Notes: generated by a model not told the origin, from the letters alone. 64,000 nt of DNA from Methanocellales archaeon (GCA_030610945.1 JAUWQV010000003.1:144614-208613); one strand, 5' to 3'. Numbered from the stretch's first letter, positions 26,117-36,104 are shown. A program made the numbers and translations.

Positions 26117-27610
26117 ATGGAGCCAGTATACTCGATAAGACCAGCTCTTGCAATTGTCATTTCGCTGACTTGTGCGGGGTTGATCGGTCTCACAGGCAAA
26201 AGGCATAGGAACTTTAGAGAATTCTGGACCCTTTCCGCAGCTGTATCCAAATATATTATAGTTATATCGATGTTTCCCCTTGTTTACCATGGCGGCGAAT
26301 ACATATTCTCCACGTTTGAAATCATACCCGGTGTGGGTTTTGATTTGAGGGTTGATGCCTTCAGCATGTTCTTCGCATTTTTATCATCCTTCCTGTGGAT
26401 CGTGACATCGGTGTATTCGATAGGCTATATGAGGTCGCTCCATGAGCACTCACAAACCAGGTATTACTTCTCGTTTGCCGTGTGCATAGCATCTACTATC
26501 GGCATAGCCTTTGCAGATAACCTGTTCACCTTGTTCATATTCTATGAAATGCTGACTATAGCGACATATCCTCTGATTATCCATGAGGAGACGCCAGAGG
26601 CGATGGCTGCCGGCAGGAAGTATCTGATATATCTTTTGAGTGCAAGTCTATTCGTCCTGCTTGGCATGGTTATAACATATTCCTTAACTGGAACTCTTAC
26701 CTTTTCTAATAATGGTATATTAGCTGGTCATGGCACGCCTGAGATGTTGAAGACGCTATTTGTGCTTTTCATAATCGGTTTCGGCACAAAGGCTGCCATC
26801 ATGCCCCTCCATGGCTGGCTGCCGAGCGCTATGGTGGCACCCACACCTGTCAGCGCCTTGCTGCATGCTGTAGCGGTCGTAAAGGCAGGCATTTTTGGAC
26901 TCATACGGGTGATATATTTCATTTATGGCACGGATCTCATGAGGGAGCTTGGTCTTGGTTTGCCCCTTGCCGTCGCGGCATCAATCACGATTATCGTAGC
27001 GTCGCTGTTTGCGCTGGCGCAGGACAGTCTCAAGTTAAGGTTAGCGTATTCTACAGTGAGCCAGTTATCCTATATTGTCTTGGGTGTTGCACTGCTGACG
27101 ACAAGCGCTGCCACTGGAGGAATAATACACATCGCGAACCAGGCGTTCATGAAGATAACGCTGTTCTTCTGCGCTGGTGCGATCTTCATCCAGACCGGCA
27201 AAAAGAACATCAGCGAGATGCACGGCATTGGAAAGACCATGCCCCTCACGATGATATGCTTCGCGATATGTGCCATGGGTATGGCTGGCGTTCCGCCAAT
27301 GGCTGGCTTCATAACCAAATGGTATTTGTGTTTAGGTGCCTTAGAGGCAGGACAACCAATATTCGTAGCCGTGCTATTAACGAGTGCGTTGCTGAACATA
27401 GCCTACTTCTTCCCTCTTATCTATAATGCATTCTTTATGGAGCCGGAAAAGGGAGCCAAGAAGGATAACGACCCTACCTGGTGGCTATTGCTGCCCATCG
27501 TGATATGTGCGCTAGCATCCATATTCTTAGGGTTGATACCGAGAGCACCATTCACACCCCTCAGGCTAGCATCGGTCGTAGTTGAACAGATCATGGGAGG
27601 TCTGTTATGA
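26117..27610 (+). CDS. Antiporter-like subunit (NuoL/M/N family), third copy
   Basis: 497 residues with about 14 membrane helices. The key positions are varied: FILFIFYEMLTIATYPLIIHEE has the Glu, and GFGTKAAIMPLHGWLPSAMVAPTPVSALLHAVAVVKAGIFGLIRV keeps both lysines but has the HGWLPSAM form typical of another NuoL/M subgroup. IIHIANQAFMKITLFFCAG replaces the usual HxxNHA with HIANQA. It overlaps the last gene by 4 nt. It is the most divergent of the four. Confidence 0.91.
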   Translation: MEPVYSIRPALAIVISLTCAGLIGLTGKRHRNFREFWTLSAAVSKYIIVISMFPLVYHGGEYIFSTFEIIPGVGFDLRVDAFSMFFAFLSSFLWIVTSVYSIGYMRSLHEHSQTRYYFSFAVCIASTIGIAFADNLFTLFIFYEMLTIATYPLIIHEETPEAMAAGRKYLIYLLSASLFVLLGMVITYSLTGTLTFSNNGILAGHGTPEMLKTLFVLFIIGFGTKAAIMPLHGWLPSAMVAPTPVSALLHAVAVVKAGIFGLIRVIYFIYGTDLMRELGLGLPLAVAASITIIVASLFALAQDSLKLRLAYSTVSQLSYIVLGVALLTTSAATGGIIHIANQAFMKITLFFCAGAIFIQTGKKNISEMHGIGKTMPLTMICFAICAMGMAGVPPMAGFITKWYLCLGALEAGQPIFVAVLLTSALLNIAYFFPLIYNAFFMEPEKGAKKDNDPTWWLLLPIVICALASIFLGLIPRAPFTPLRLASVVVEQIMGGLL

Positions 27611-30183
27611 GCGATATATCTCACGAAGTTGCTCACGGGATGGTGGAAGCGGCGCATCTGCATATATCAGCGGTTCCAGTGTGGGCAATAGCAGTTCCAT
27701 TGATTGGTGCTATTCTAGCATACGTCATCGGGAGGCGGTCAGAGAGGGCAAGGGATGTTTTAGCGGTAGCGATAACCATACTCACCTTTGGCTTAGTGGC
27801 CTCTATGTGCCCCGTCATGCTGTCTGGAGACAAAATCGCATACACACTTCACTCACCTTTCACCCTATACGAACCTACATTTGTAGTGGATCCTTTTGCC
27901 TTCTTAATTGCCCTGGTCACATCCTTCGTCTGGATGCTTGCCACAATCTATGCATTAAGTTACATGACTCATGAGCATGCCAGAAACAGATTTTACCTAT
28001 TCTCATTGCTCTCCTTGGCGGTTGACCTTGGAGTTCTCCTGGCTGGCGACTTGTTCACCATGTATATCTTCTTTGAATTACTGGCAATATTCTCTTATGT
28101 GCTGGTTATCCATGTGGAAACGCCAGAGGCGATGGCTGCTGGCAGGAAGTATTTATTTATAGGTATCACTGGGGGGCTATGCCTTTTGGCGGCTATTTTC
28201 CTGTTGTACCACTATTCTGGAACACTCGAAATCACCTCACTTGCCCAAGCACTAGAAGGAATAGGATACCTAAGGTACCTAATCTGCGCGTTAATGCTCA
28301 TAGGTTTTGGCGCAAAGGCTGGTATGTTTCCTGTGCATGTATGGCTCCCTGATGCACATCCAGTCGCACCGACCCCGGCGTCTGCGCTACTTTCCGGCGT
28401 AATGATCAAGGCTGGTGCATATGGCATCTTCAGGACTGTCAATATGATATTTACGCCACCTGCTGAAGTGGCAGAATACGGTGCAACCGTCATTGAACAT
28501 GCTGCAACCTGGGCTACGGCCACCAACATTGGGTATGTGGTGATATGGATAGGAATAATCACAATGTTTATGGGTGTTATTCTGGCATTAATGCAGGAGA
28601 ACTCAAAAAGGATGCTGGCATATCACAGCATCAGCCAGATGGGGTACATCATACTGGGGGCTGGATGCGCTGCTTATCTTGGAGTAGAGGGAGTGCTGGG
28701 TTTTGCTGGTGGCCTATCCCATATTATAAATCACGCCCTGTTCAAATCGTGTTTGTTCCTGACAGTTGGAGCCGTGTACTATAGGACAAGCGAATTGAAC
28801 ATGTATAAACTGGGCGGACTGTGGAGAGAGATGCCCTTCACAGCATTAGCCATGTTCGTTGCAGTCATGGGCATATCTGGAGTGCCAGGATTTAATGGAT
28901 TTGTGAGCAAGTCCCTGTTACATCATGCCATCGTTGAGTCCTATCATCATCATGGCGACCCCTTGTTGGGCTTTGCAGAGATTATATTTGTGGTAACTGC
29001 TGGTGGCACTTTTGCCTCGAACATAAAAATGTTCATATTCACTTTTCTGGGCAAGAAACCAGATAATATCAAGAAGTTAGGAAAAGTAAAACCAGCCCCA
29101 CTACCGATGAAGATTGCAATGGGCGCCTTAGTAGCATCGATTATTCTAATAGGCATAATGCCCAATCTGCTGTTGAGTATAGTAGTTCCTGCTGCAGGCC
29201 TTCATGCTTTCTCTTTGCATGGAATAGAGCACCTGGCAGAATACCTGACTCATCCTCTCCACTTCTTTACAGTAGAAGGTGTGTTGGTTGCAAGTACAGA
29301 GTTGATGATAGGTGGCATCATATTCGTAACGGGTATACGCTTTGGGTGGTTCCACTGGGAGCACAAGATTCCGCGCTGGTTTGGAGTTAATTACTGGTAT
29401 GGAAAAATCGCAAATGCCTTCATCTGGCTCTGCCAGAAGCCCATTACCATCTTTGACAGGGTTGTAAATGCGGTATATATGGTGTCAGCAGAGAAATTTC
29501 TCTGGTTCTGCAAATATCCTTCCACGAGATTGGATGAGGGCATCGACCAGGGATACCTGAGAGTAGCTAATGGTTTCCTAGGGGTTGTGGGACCTTCCAC
29601 CAAGCTTGATGAGGATATAAATAAGGCATATGTAAAGGGTGCTAAAGGATTCCTCAGACTCGCAGGACCCGCTACGAAATTTGACAAGGACGTGGATAGG
29701 GCATATATAAAGGGTGCTAAAGGATTCGTTGACTTTGCAAAAGGGCCTGCCACGAGATTTGACAAGAGGGTGGATAAAGGTTATGTAAAGGGCACAGAAG
29801 GAGCCGTCGCATTAGCTAGAAGTCCTGTTGCAAGAGGCAGAAGAGTGCGCTTTACAGGGACGTACGACAAACTCACCACATTTGGCGCAGACCCAATTCC
29901 GACAATTGTAGTCCTCGTCTCCAACTGGTTTATACAGATAAACATGGCGCTCGTCGGGGTTGTTGCGTATCCTTACGCTTTCGTTAACTATATCCTGGAC
30001 TTAATAAGCAAAAAGCCTGGAGAACCCATCACGAGCATTGGGGAAAAGACACATCAATTTAGGGAAACGTATAAACCGACCATGCCTCATGTCGAGAGCA
30101 TTGGATTTGCATTATTCATAGTGGCGGTCATGCTCACGATATATATCATATACATCGCGCTGGAATACCTCCTCCACTTTTAG
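27607..30183 (+). CDS. Antiporter-like subunit with repetitive C-terminal arm (NuoL/MrpA-like), fourth copy
   Basis: 858 residues. Residues 1-590 are a NuoL-type core with Glu in MYIFFELLAIFSYVLV and Lys in GFGAKAGMFPVHVWLPDAH and MIKAGAYGIFR. From about 590 to 760 there is a hydrophilic, amphipathic arm containing four imperfect 25-26 residue repeats of the pattern GPxTKxDKDVDxAYVKGAKGFxxxA. Two membrane helices follow (about 780-800 and 830-855). In complex I, NuoL carries a lateral helix and a final anchor helix; this arm sits in the same place but has a repeat unit I do not know from that family. The 3' end overlaps a convergent small gene by 4 nt. Confidence 0.9.
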   Translation: MSDISHEVAHGMVEAAHLHISAVPVWAIAVPLIGAILAYVIGRRSERARDVLAVAITILTFGLVASMCPVMLSGDKIAYTLHSPFTLYEPTFVVDPFAFLIALVTSFVWMLATIYALSYMTHEHARNRFYLFSLLSLAVDLGVLLAGDLFTMYIFFELLAIFSYVLVIHVETPEAMAAGRKYLFIGITGGLCLLAAIFLLYHYSGTLEITSLAQALEGIGYLRYLICALMLIGFGAKAGMFPVHVWLPDAHPVAPTPASALLSGVMIKAGAYGIFRTVNMIFTPPAEVAEYGATVIEHAATWATATNIGYVVIWIGIITMFMGVILALMQENSKRMLAYHSISQMGYIILGAGCAAYLGVEGVLGFAGGLSHIINHALFKSCLFLTVGAVYYRTSELNMYKLGGLWREMPFTALAMFVAVMGISGVPGFNGFVSKSLLHHAIVESYHHHGDPLLGFAEIIFVVTAGGTFASNIKMFIFTFLGKKPDNIKKLGKVKPAPLPMKIAMGALVASIILIGIMPNLLLSIVVPAAGLHAFSLHGIEHLAEYLTHPLHFFTVEGVLVASTELMIGGIIFVTGIRFGWFHWEHKIPRWFGVNYWYGKIANAFIWLCQKPITIFDRVVNAVYMVSAEKFLWFCKYPSTRLDEGIDQGYLRVANGFLGVVGPSTKLDEDINKAYVKGAKGFLRLAGPATKFDKDVDRAYIKGAKGFVDFAKGPATRFDKRVDKGYVKGTEGAVALARSPVARGRRVRFTGTYDKLTTFGADPIPTIVVLVSNWFIQINMALVGVVAYPYAFVNYILDLISKKPGEPITSIGEKTHQFRETYKPTMPHVESIGFALFIVAVMLTIYIIYIALEYLLHF
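29512..29830 (+). repeat. Tandem 75-78 nt coding repeats
   Basis: Four consecutive copies encode units beginning YPSTRLDEGIDQGYL, GPSTKLDEDINKAYV, GPATKFDKDVDRAYI and GPATRFDKRVDKGYV. The DNA word aaagggtgctaaaggattc recurs exactly 75 nt apart (29634, 29709), with a shorter third match 78 nt on (29787). This indicates internal duplication within the C-terminal arm of the last antiporter subunit. Confidence 0.85.
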
Positions 30184-30338
30184 ATGACGCCTAATACGTA
30201 CAGGAGAAGCATGACAGCGCCGATTATTATGCCTAATACTGCACAGATCTGTCCCACTAAAAAAAGCAGGTATATCTTAGCTCGCATCTCCGGCTTTTTG
30301 AGAAGTTCCCTTAACCACTCGTCACTCAAGTCAAACAT
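30180..30338 (-). CDS. Small membrane protein at the end of the ATP synthase operon (52 aa)
   Basis: 53 codons from the ATG at 30336-30338. The product begins MFDLSDEWLRELLKKPEMRAKI, an amphipathic head, followed by a hydrophobic stretch of about 30 residues (YLLFLVGQICAVLGI onward) forming one or two helices. It starts 5 nt after the 130-aa gene. In Methanosarcina aha operons the last gene, ahaG, is a short protein of uncertain role; this gene occupies the same place, but homology was not tested. The stop overlaps the antiporter gene's stop on the other strand. Confidence 0.6.
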   Translation of the reverse strand: MFDLSDEWLRELLKKPEMRAKIYLLFLVGQICAVLGIIIGAVMLLLYVLGVI

Positions 30339-30343
30339 CCCAC

Positions 30344-30736
30344 TTAATGATGAGCATGTCTGCCCTCTACTGCATAAAACACCAGGAAAGCTGTCGCGAC
30401 CATCATCACGACAAATGTTATGTATCCAATTACAGATGGCAAGTGCTCCATATATTCCGCTACTGCTTTTCCCCTAAGAATAAGAATGGCAATTGCGGCT
30501 ATGATGGTGATTAGAACTGTAAATTCGATGTCCTCTGCTTTGCCAGCATGTCTCGTGTAAGCTGCCAGTAGCACTATGGTTACCAGCAGCGCTGCCCAGA
30601 AGGCCCAGTATAGCAGATATAAAATTGTGGATGATACAGATGATCCCTGATGTACCTCATGCGAAACCTCAGCGGCAGCAAAGATAACTGGCGAGAATAT
30701 ATTAAAAACCGTAATAGTGGATAATATCTTCATCAC
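30344..30736 (-). CDS. Membrane protein downstream of atpD (130 aa), unknown
   Basis: 130 residues. The N-terminal hydrophobic segment (ILSTITVFNIFSPVIFAA) looks like a signal peptide or first membrane helix. Three further helices follow near residues 38-60, 70-88 and 98-122, and the protein ends with a His-rich EGRHAHH tail. I do not recognise the family. It lies 39 nt after atpD on the same strand and 5 nt before the 52-aa gene, so it is part of the ATP synthase transcript. A role as assembly or stator factor is only inference. Confidence 0.7.
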   Translation of the reverse strand: MMKILSTITVFNIFSPVIFAAAEVSHEVHQGSSVSSTILYLLYWAFWAALLVTIVLLAAYTRHAGKAEDIEFTVLITIIAAIAILILRGKAVAEYMEHLPSVIGYITFVVMMVATAFLVFYAVEGRHAHH

Positions 30737-30774
30737 CTTCTTTTTTAAAAGGATATTGCTCTCTTTTACTATTT

Positions 30775-31374
30775 CTATATTTCTTCCAGTAATGCCTTGA
30801 TTCTCTTTCTCCTGAAGAAGTCCTCTCGTTCTAATTCCTCGAGATGCATCTCGATGAAGTTTTGCGTTGCGCTGAGCTTGGGTATGAATATGTTCTCCAG
30901 CGCGTTGACCCTCCTTTTGGTCTTCTCTACCTCCTGGGCCAGCATTCTTATTGCGCCATCGCTCTCTGCCAGTTTGAGCACGTGCTTCAATACTTCCTCA
31001 AAGCAACTCGCTGCCTCGTCTAACTTTGCTGACGTGCCAGCGTAGCCATATCCTCTCTCTTTACCCGCCTGAAGGGACACTTCCTCTATGATGGGAATCT
31101 TTGCACCCATTATACTCTTGGTGTCGACTTCCACATCTGCCATCTCTGCAACTGAATAGGATGCATTCTCTACACCAGAGCACCCCATTATCATTTGTGC
31201 CTCTGCCAAGGATTCATATGCCCTTTTGACATTTACCTCTAATCCACTCCTGAGATCTCTGCGCGCATCTATCAACTTGAAGAATTCCATGACCAGTGCA
31301 TCCCGCTTCTCCTCCAGCAGATCATGCCCTTTCTCAGCCAACGTTCGCCTTTTCCTTAATTTTAAAAGCTCCAT
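30775..31374 (-). CDS. atpD: A-type ATP synthase subunit D
   Basis: 199 residues from the first ATG, coiled-coil central-shaft subunit D (MELLKLRKRRTLAEKGHDLLEEKRDALVMEFF). The conserved family N-terminus includes a PTR just before MELL. Here GVRPTR is encoded upstream of the ATG in an open frame with no ATG, GTG or TTG. A CTG at 31411-31413 sits 9 nt after an AGGAG and would give MAREILSGVRPTRMELL, the expected length (212 aa). A non-AUG start at 31413 is therefore likely. D couples ATP hydrolysis or synthesis in A3B3 to the rotor. Confidence 0.93.
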   Translation of the reverse strand: MELLKLRKRRTLAEKGHDLLEEKRDALVMEFFKLIDARRDLRSGLEVNVKRAYESLAEAQMIMGCSGVENASYSVAEMADVEVDTKSIMGAKIPIIEEVSLQAGKERGYGYAGTSAKLDEAASCFEEVLKHVLKLAESDGAIRMLAQEVEKTKRRVNALENIFIPKLSATQNFIEMHLEELEREDFFRRKRIKALLEEI

Positions 31375-31436
31375 CCGAGTCGGTCTGACGCCGCTGAGAA
31401 TCTCCCTAGCCAGTTTTATCCACTCCTGTACTTTAT

Positions 31437-32840
31437 TTAAGCTTTCGTATATTTAGGATGATACTTTTTGATACATTCTGGGTCGATTCTCTTTAACTCA
31501 GACTCTGGAAGCATTGATAACAGATTCCAAGCAATTTCAAGCGTTCTCTCAATCGACCTGTCTTCATCGATAGCCTGGTTCATGAACTCCCCCTCAAAGC
31601 GGTCAGAGAATGCCAGATAGGTTCTATCAAGCTCGGTCAAAGCCTCCTCCCCTACGACTGCGACCAAATCCCGTAATTTTCGCCCCTCGGCATATGCAGA
31701 ATAAAGTTGGTCGTTTACATCAGCATGGTCCTCTCTGGTTCGACCTTCGCCAATTCCGCCCTGCATCAACCGCGATAGGCACGGAAGAACATCGACTGGA
31801 GGATATATGCCTTTTCTACTAAACTCCCTGGACAGCACGATTTGCCCCTCTGTGATGTAACCTGTCAGGTCAGGGATTGGATGCGTTATGTCGTCGTCTG
31901 GCATCGTCAGCATCGGCATCTGAGTGATCGACCCTTTCTTTTCTTTTATTCTGCCGGCCCTTTCATAGATTGATGCAAGGTCGGTATACATGTAGCCGGG
32001 ATACCCCCTTCGCCCTGGCACCTCTTCCCTAGCAGCTGCTATTTCCCGGAGCGCTTCACAGTAATTGGTCAGGTTGGTCAAAATGACGAGTATATGCATA
32101 TCCTTCTCAAATGCAAGGTATTCTGCCGTAGTCAATCCCAACCTTGGAGTAATAATCCTCTCTATAGCAGGGTCGTCAGCAAGATTGAGGAATAGCACTG
32201 CTTTTTCTAAGGCACCTGTCCTCTCAAAGTCCCTAATGAAGAAATTCGCCTCTTCATGGGTAATTCCCATGGCGACAAACACGACTGCAAACTCCTCTTT
32301 TTTCCCCAGAACTTTTGCTTGTCTGGCTATTTGTGCTGCCAGTTCATTATGGGGCAGCCCTGCACCGGAGAATATGGGGAGTTTCTGGCCCCTGACAAGC
32401 GTGTTCATGCCATCGATGGTTGAAATACCTGTTTCGATAAAATCTCGCGGGAATTCCCTTGCACACGGATTAATTGGGGCACCATGTATATCTAGCACCT
32501 TTTCCGGGATGATAGGAGGGCCGCCATCGATTGGCGTTCCGGTGCCGTTGAATACCCTTCCCAGCATCTCTACTGACACCGGGATCTTCATGGTTTCGCC
32601 AGTGAACCTGACTGCTGTTGTATCTGTATCCAGGTCATGCGTGCCTTCGAATACCTGGATAATCGCTTTATCAGTCTGTGCCTCGAGCACCTGTCCTCTC
32701 CTTCTTTCGCCAGAGGGGGTCTTAATCTCTACAACCTCTCCATACGCCACACCTGAAACGTTATCTACGACCATCAGCGGTCCGCTTACCTCTGTTACAG
32801 TCGTATACTCCTTGCTTTTTGATATCGCCATCTTGGTCAT
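31437..32840 (-). CDS. atpB: A-type ATP synthase subunit B
   Basis: 467 residues, the regulatory nucleotide-binding subunit of the A3B3 head. It has the beta-barrel N-domain ([19 protein letters not shown]) and the RecA-like core without a P-loop lysine ([19 protein letters not shown]), as expected for B. The ends are [22 protein letters not shown] and a helical C-domain. The start overlaps the stop of atpA by 4 nt. Full length. Confidence 0.97.
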   Translation of the reverse strand: MTKMAISKSKEYTTVTEVSGPLMVVDNVSGVAYGEVVEIKTPSGERRRGQVLEAQTDKAIIQVFEGTHDLDTDTTAVRFTGETMKIPVSVEMLGRVFNGTGTPIDGGPPIIPEKVLDIHGAPINPCAREFPRDFIETGISTIDGMNTLVRGQKLPIFSGAGLPHNELAAQIARQAKVLGKKEEFAVVFVAMGITHEEANFFIRDFERTGALEKAVLFLNLADDPAIERIITPRLGLTTAEYLAFEKDMHILVILTNLTNYCEALREIAAAREEVPGRRGYPGYMYTDLASIYERAGRIKEKKGSITQMPMLTMPDDDITHPIPDLTGYITEGQIVLSREFSRKGIYPPVDVLPCLSRLMQGGIGEGRTREDHADVNDQLYSAYAEGRKLRDLVAVVGEEALTELDRTYLAFSDRFEGEFMNQAIDEDRSIERTLEIAWNLLSMLPESELKRIDPECIKKYHPKYTKA

Positions 32841-34597
32841 CCCTCCATCTCTCTAAACTGAGCCGCCATCTCTTTTTCAATCTCTTCAAATTGCTTTTGA
32901 TACTCTGCATCCGGAACAGTGCTCATTCTGGCTAATTTGTCCTTGACTGGCATCTCCCTAATCTTCTCGATTGGAGCGCCCTTTTGAATTGCTTTATACA
33001 TCAACTCGTTGAACTTCAACAGGATTTCGAGCATCCTGTATTGTTTTTCTTTGGGGCAGTAGGTATCCACCTTGTGGAACGCATTTTGCATGAGGAATCC
33101 TTCTCTGATGGACTTTGCCCCATCAAGAGCGGCCTGGTCGCTTGCTGGAAGGGCATCCGGCCCCACTAACTGCACAATCTCCTGCAATTCACTCTCTTTC
33201 TGAAGTAATCTCATCGCCTCATTTCTCATCTCCCCCCATTTTGCCCCTACCTCTTTCTGCCACCAATCCTTGACATGGTCAACGTAAAGTGAATACGACT
33301 GCAGCCAGTTGATGGCAGGGAAATGGCGCTTGTTCGCCAGGTCAGCATCCAGCGCCCAGAAGACCTTCGTAATTCTGAGCGTGTTCTGCGTCACAGGCTC
33401 TGAGAAGTCCCCACCAGGGGGAGATACCGCTCCGATAACGGAGATCGAACCTACTTTCTCATCCTTTCCATGCAATATAGCGCGTCCAGAACGTTCATAG
33501 AAATCTGCCAGCCTGGATGCAAGGTATGCTGGATAGCCCTCCTCACCTGGCATCTCCTCTAACCTACCGGAAATTTCCCTCATCGCTTCTGCCCACCTTG
33601 ACGTGGAGTCAGCCATCAACGCAACATCATATCCCATGTCCCGGTAGTATTCTGCAAGCGTCATTCCTGTATACACGCTTGCATCTCGTGCTGCGACTGG
33701 CATGTTGCTGGTATTGGCGATGAGTACCGTTCTGTTCATCAGGGGCTCGCCGGTTTTTGGGTCTTCCAATGCAGGAAATTCCCTGAGGACGTCTGCCATC
33801 TCGTTTCCTCTTTCACCGCATCCGATATAGACGATTATATCCGCGTCTGCCCATTTTGCAAGCAACTGTTGTACCACAGTCTTTCCACTGCCGAAAGGAC
33901 CCGGAATTGCAGCTGTTCCACCCTTCGCCACAGGGAAGAAGGTATCGATGACTCTCTGACCGGTGATTAAGGGGATGCTCGGATCCAGTTTCTTGACATA
34001 CGGCCTTCCTATTCTGACCGGCCATTTCTGGAGCATCTGAATTTCCTTGACTCCTTCAGCCGTTTTTATTTTTGCTATAGTTTGCTCGATGGTATATTTG
34101 CCCTTGGAAGATATGTCAACAACTTTTCCCGCGACACCGGGCGGGACCAATATCCTGTGCTCGATTGTTTTTGTCTCCTGTACGACTCCCAATATGTCGC
34201 CGGGGCCCATGGTTTCGCCTTTTTTGGCAACAGGCGTAAAGTCCCATTTTTTATCCCGCTCCAGTGCAGGCACTTCGACCCCTCTTTTTATGAAGTCCCC
34301 CATCTGAACCTTGATTAAATCAAGGGGGCGCTGAATGCCATCATAGATAGTTCCAAGCAATCCTGGACCCAGTTCAACAGACAGCGGCATACCGGTCGGT
34401 ATGACTTTCTCACCAGGGGTGACGCCGCCAGTTTCCTCATATACCTGTATTGTTGCTATATCTTCGTCCAATCCAATTATCTCTCCAATTAATCGCTCAG
34501 TTCCCACGCGAACTAACTCATACATCCTTGTGCCCCTCATGTTCTTGGCAGAAATGACGGGGCCCGCGACCCTGCTGATGATGCCTTCTTGTGTCAT
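32837..34597 (-). CDS. atpA: A-type ATP synthase subunit A (catalytic)
   Basis: 586 residues. The P-loop [11 protein letters not shown] (the archaeal A-type GPFGSGKT form) lies near residue 232, the Walker B/arginine region around [35 protein letters not shown], and the non-homologous insert between residues 110 and 200. No intein is present. It is the catalytic subunit. It overlaps atpF upstream and atpB downstream by 4 nt each. Confidence 0.98.
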   Translation of the reverse strand: MTQEGIISRVAGPVISAKNMRGTRMYELVRVGTERLIGEIIGLDEDIATIQVYEETGGVTPGEKVIPTGMPLSVELGPGLLGTIYDGIQRPLDLIKVQMGDFIKRGVEVPALERDKKWDFTPVAKKGETMGPGDILGVVQETKTIEHRILVPPGVAGKVVDISSKGKYTIEQTIAKIKTAEGVKEIQMLQKWPVRIGRPYVKKLDPSIPLITGQRVIDTFFPVAKGGTAAIPGPFGSGKTVVQQLLAKWADADIIVYIGCGERGNEMADVLREFPALEDPKTGEPLMNRTVLIANTSNMPVAARDASVYTGMTLAEYYRDMGYDVALMADSTSRWAEAMREISGRLEEMPGEEGYPAYLASRLADFYERSGRAILHGKDEKVGSISVIGAVSPPGGDFSEPVTQNTLRITKVFWALDADLANKRHFPAINWLQSYSLYVDHVKDWWQKEVGAKWGEMRNEAMRLLQKESELQEIVQLVGPDALPASDQAALDGAKSIREGFLMQNAFHKVDTYCPKEKQYRMLEILLKFNELMYKAIQKGAPIEKIREMPVKDKLARMSTVPDAEYQKQFEEIEKEMAAQFREMEG

Positions 34598-34920
34598 TTA
34601 ACTTCACCTCTCTCCACATCGATGCCAACCGCTCTCCGAATCAATCTGTTTATGGGGTCGGTTGCTCTTGCCCCCTCTTTGCCTGGCACTTCAACTACAA
34701 TTGGAAAAACCTCTTTTTTTACTTGAATCTTGTCCATGTACGGCCTGATGCTTTCTGCCAGGCTATCTAAAAGTATTATCACGCCTACCTCAGGGTCGAC
34801 AAGAAAATGTTTTAACGCCTCTTCCGTTTCCTGGGGAGTTTCTACTACTCTCATCTTTTTCACTCCCGCAAGCGAGAAACCAAGTGTCATATTTCTATCT
34901 CCTATCACAGCCGCTTTCAT
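34594..34920 (-). CDS. atpF: A-type ATP synthase subunit F
   Basis: 108 residues. The CheY-like fold begins [22 protein letters not shown], the family signature, and continues with [17 protein letters not shown] sits on the central stalk with D. It overlaps atpC and atpA by 4 nt each. Confidence 0.95.
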   Translation of the reverse strand: MKAAVIGDRNMTLGFSLAGVKKMRVVETPQETEEALKHFLVDPEVGVIILLDSLAESIRPYMDKIQVKKEVFPIVVEVPGKEGARATDPINRLIRRAVGIDVERGEVK

Positions 34921-36104
34921 ATGCCTTCCTCACATATCACGATATCCTTCATCTTTTCCAATGACATGCTCTCTCTAATTCCATGGAGCGCCGCCCTGAT
35001 GTTCCTAACTTCGTAATCCTTTGCTATTATAAACCTCATTATCGGCCCTACATCGAAGGTGTTCTTTCTGGCAAACCCGAAGACCATGTGCAATAGGTGC
35101 CTATCAAAAATTGCCTCAAACGCGTAGATGCTCCCGCTTTTCTCGTATTCGGACATCGCCTTCTTGAGTAGGGGTACATACTTCGTCTTCTCAAGTGTTG
35201 AGACTATTTCTGCTACATCTCTGGACTCGGCAACCTGAATGAGCATCCATGCTGGAAGAGTTCCGCCTGGCAGCAGGTATTTTCGGGTTGTTTCAGGTTC
35301 AAAACCCTCCTTTTTGCCCCTTATGACCGCTTTTATATTGGTTACATCGACATACGTGTCAACGAACTTGCTTATAGCTGCAACCACCGATGCAGGGATT
35401 TTAGAGGTAGATTCGCTGAGCCCTTGGAACACACATCTATCCAATGCCAGTTCCAGAGGTAGCATCGATCCAGTCTTCTCGTAATCGAGTAGGGCATTTG
35501 ATAGCGTTTTCCCATATGCCGTATCTGACAGTATCTGGACGATTCTGTCCATGCTATCCGCCTCTGCCAATTCTCCTATCAAGTCCGGAGTGATATTCCC
35601 TACTGAAACCATTTTTTTCTTAATCGTATCTGGAGATAGTCCTGCATTTTTGCCCTTTATGGCAACCTTCAACTGCTCCGCCTCGAACTTCGTCAGGTAT
35701 GATTCCAAGAAGGGTTTTATGCACTTTGGCACTCTGGCAATGGTGTTTTTGTACGTTCTGAAAAGAGCCAGCTTTAGCGCCTTCTCGATTTCATCTGGGT
35801 CATCGCCAGTTACATCGAGTTTATAACTATCTGCAATTCTTGAGATTACCTCGGAGACGTTTTTCGATTCCAAGAGTGGATGCATATTGGTCGCAAGAAC
35901 ATAGGGCACACCAATTGCCCTGACCCTTGCGTTTGGATATGCAAAGCGCATGGCATTCACGAGTATTTGCGCTTTAGGGGCAATTATCTTCACGATGACG
36001 ACGGCAAAGACTGCCAGCACTATCACATATAGCCATTCAATTAGTGCTACGCCCAAAAGTTTGTCAAATTGATTTAATAAATTGAGCAAATCACCGAGCA
36101 TCAC
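34917..36104 (-). CDS. atpC: A-type ATP synthase subunit C
   Basis: 395 residues, the funnel-like subunit that connects the rotor shaft to the c-ring. Helical repeats with YPNARVRAIGVPYV and RNIRAALHGIRESM are typical. An N-terminal membrane segment (EWLYVIVLAVFAVVIVKII) precedes the domain; it is consistent with a start at 36104 and is an extension relative to shorter C subunits. It overlaps atpE and atpF. Confidence 0.93.
   Translation of the reverse strand: MMLGDLLNLLNQFDKLLGVALIEWLYVIVLAVFAVVIVKIIAPKAQILVNAMRFAYPNARVRAIGVPYVLATNMHPLLESKNVSEVISRIADSYKLDVTGDDPDEIEKALKLALFRTYKNTIARVPKCIKPFLESYLTKFEAEQLKVAIKGKNAGLSPDTIKKKMVSVGNITPDLIGELAEADSMDRIVQILSDTAYGKTLSNALLDYEKTGSMLPLELALDRCVFQGLSESTSKIPASVVAAISKFVDTYVDVTNIKAVIRGKKEGFEPETTRKYLLPGGTLPAWMLIQVAESRDVAEIVSTLEKTKYVPLLKKAMSEYEKSGSIYAFEAIFDRHLLHMVFGFARKNTFDVGPIMRFIIAKDYEVRNIRAALHGIRESMSLEKMKDIVICEEGI

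Noticed and set aside
20656..30183. The antiporter-rich operon as a membrane-bound hydrogenase (Mbh) or complex I
   Set aside because: No large or small hydrogenase subunit, ferredoxin-like subunit or NuoH-like gene occurs among the eleven genes.
30184..30477. Plus-strand 97-codon frame after the antiporter operon
   Set aside because: It is antisense to the 52-aa and 130-aa membrane protein genes, which have better hydrophobic patterns and operon context.
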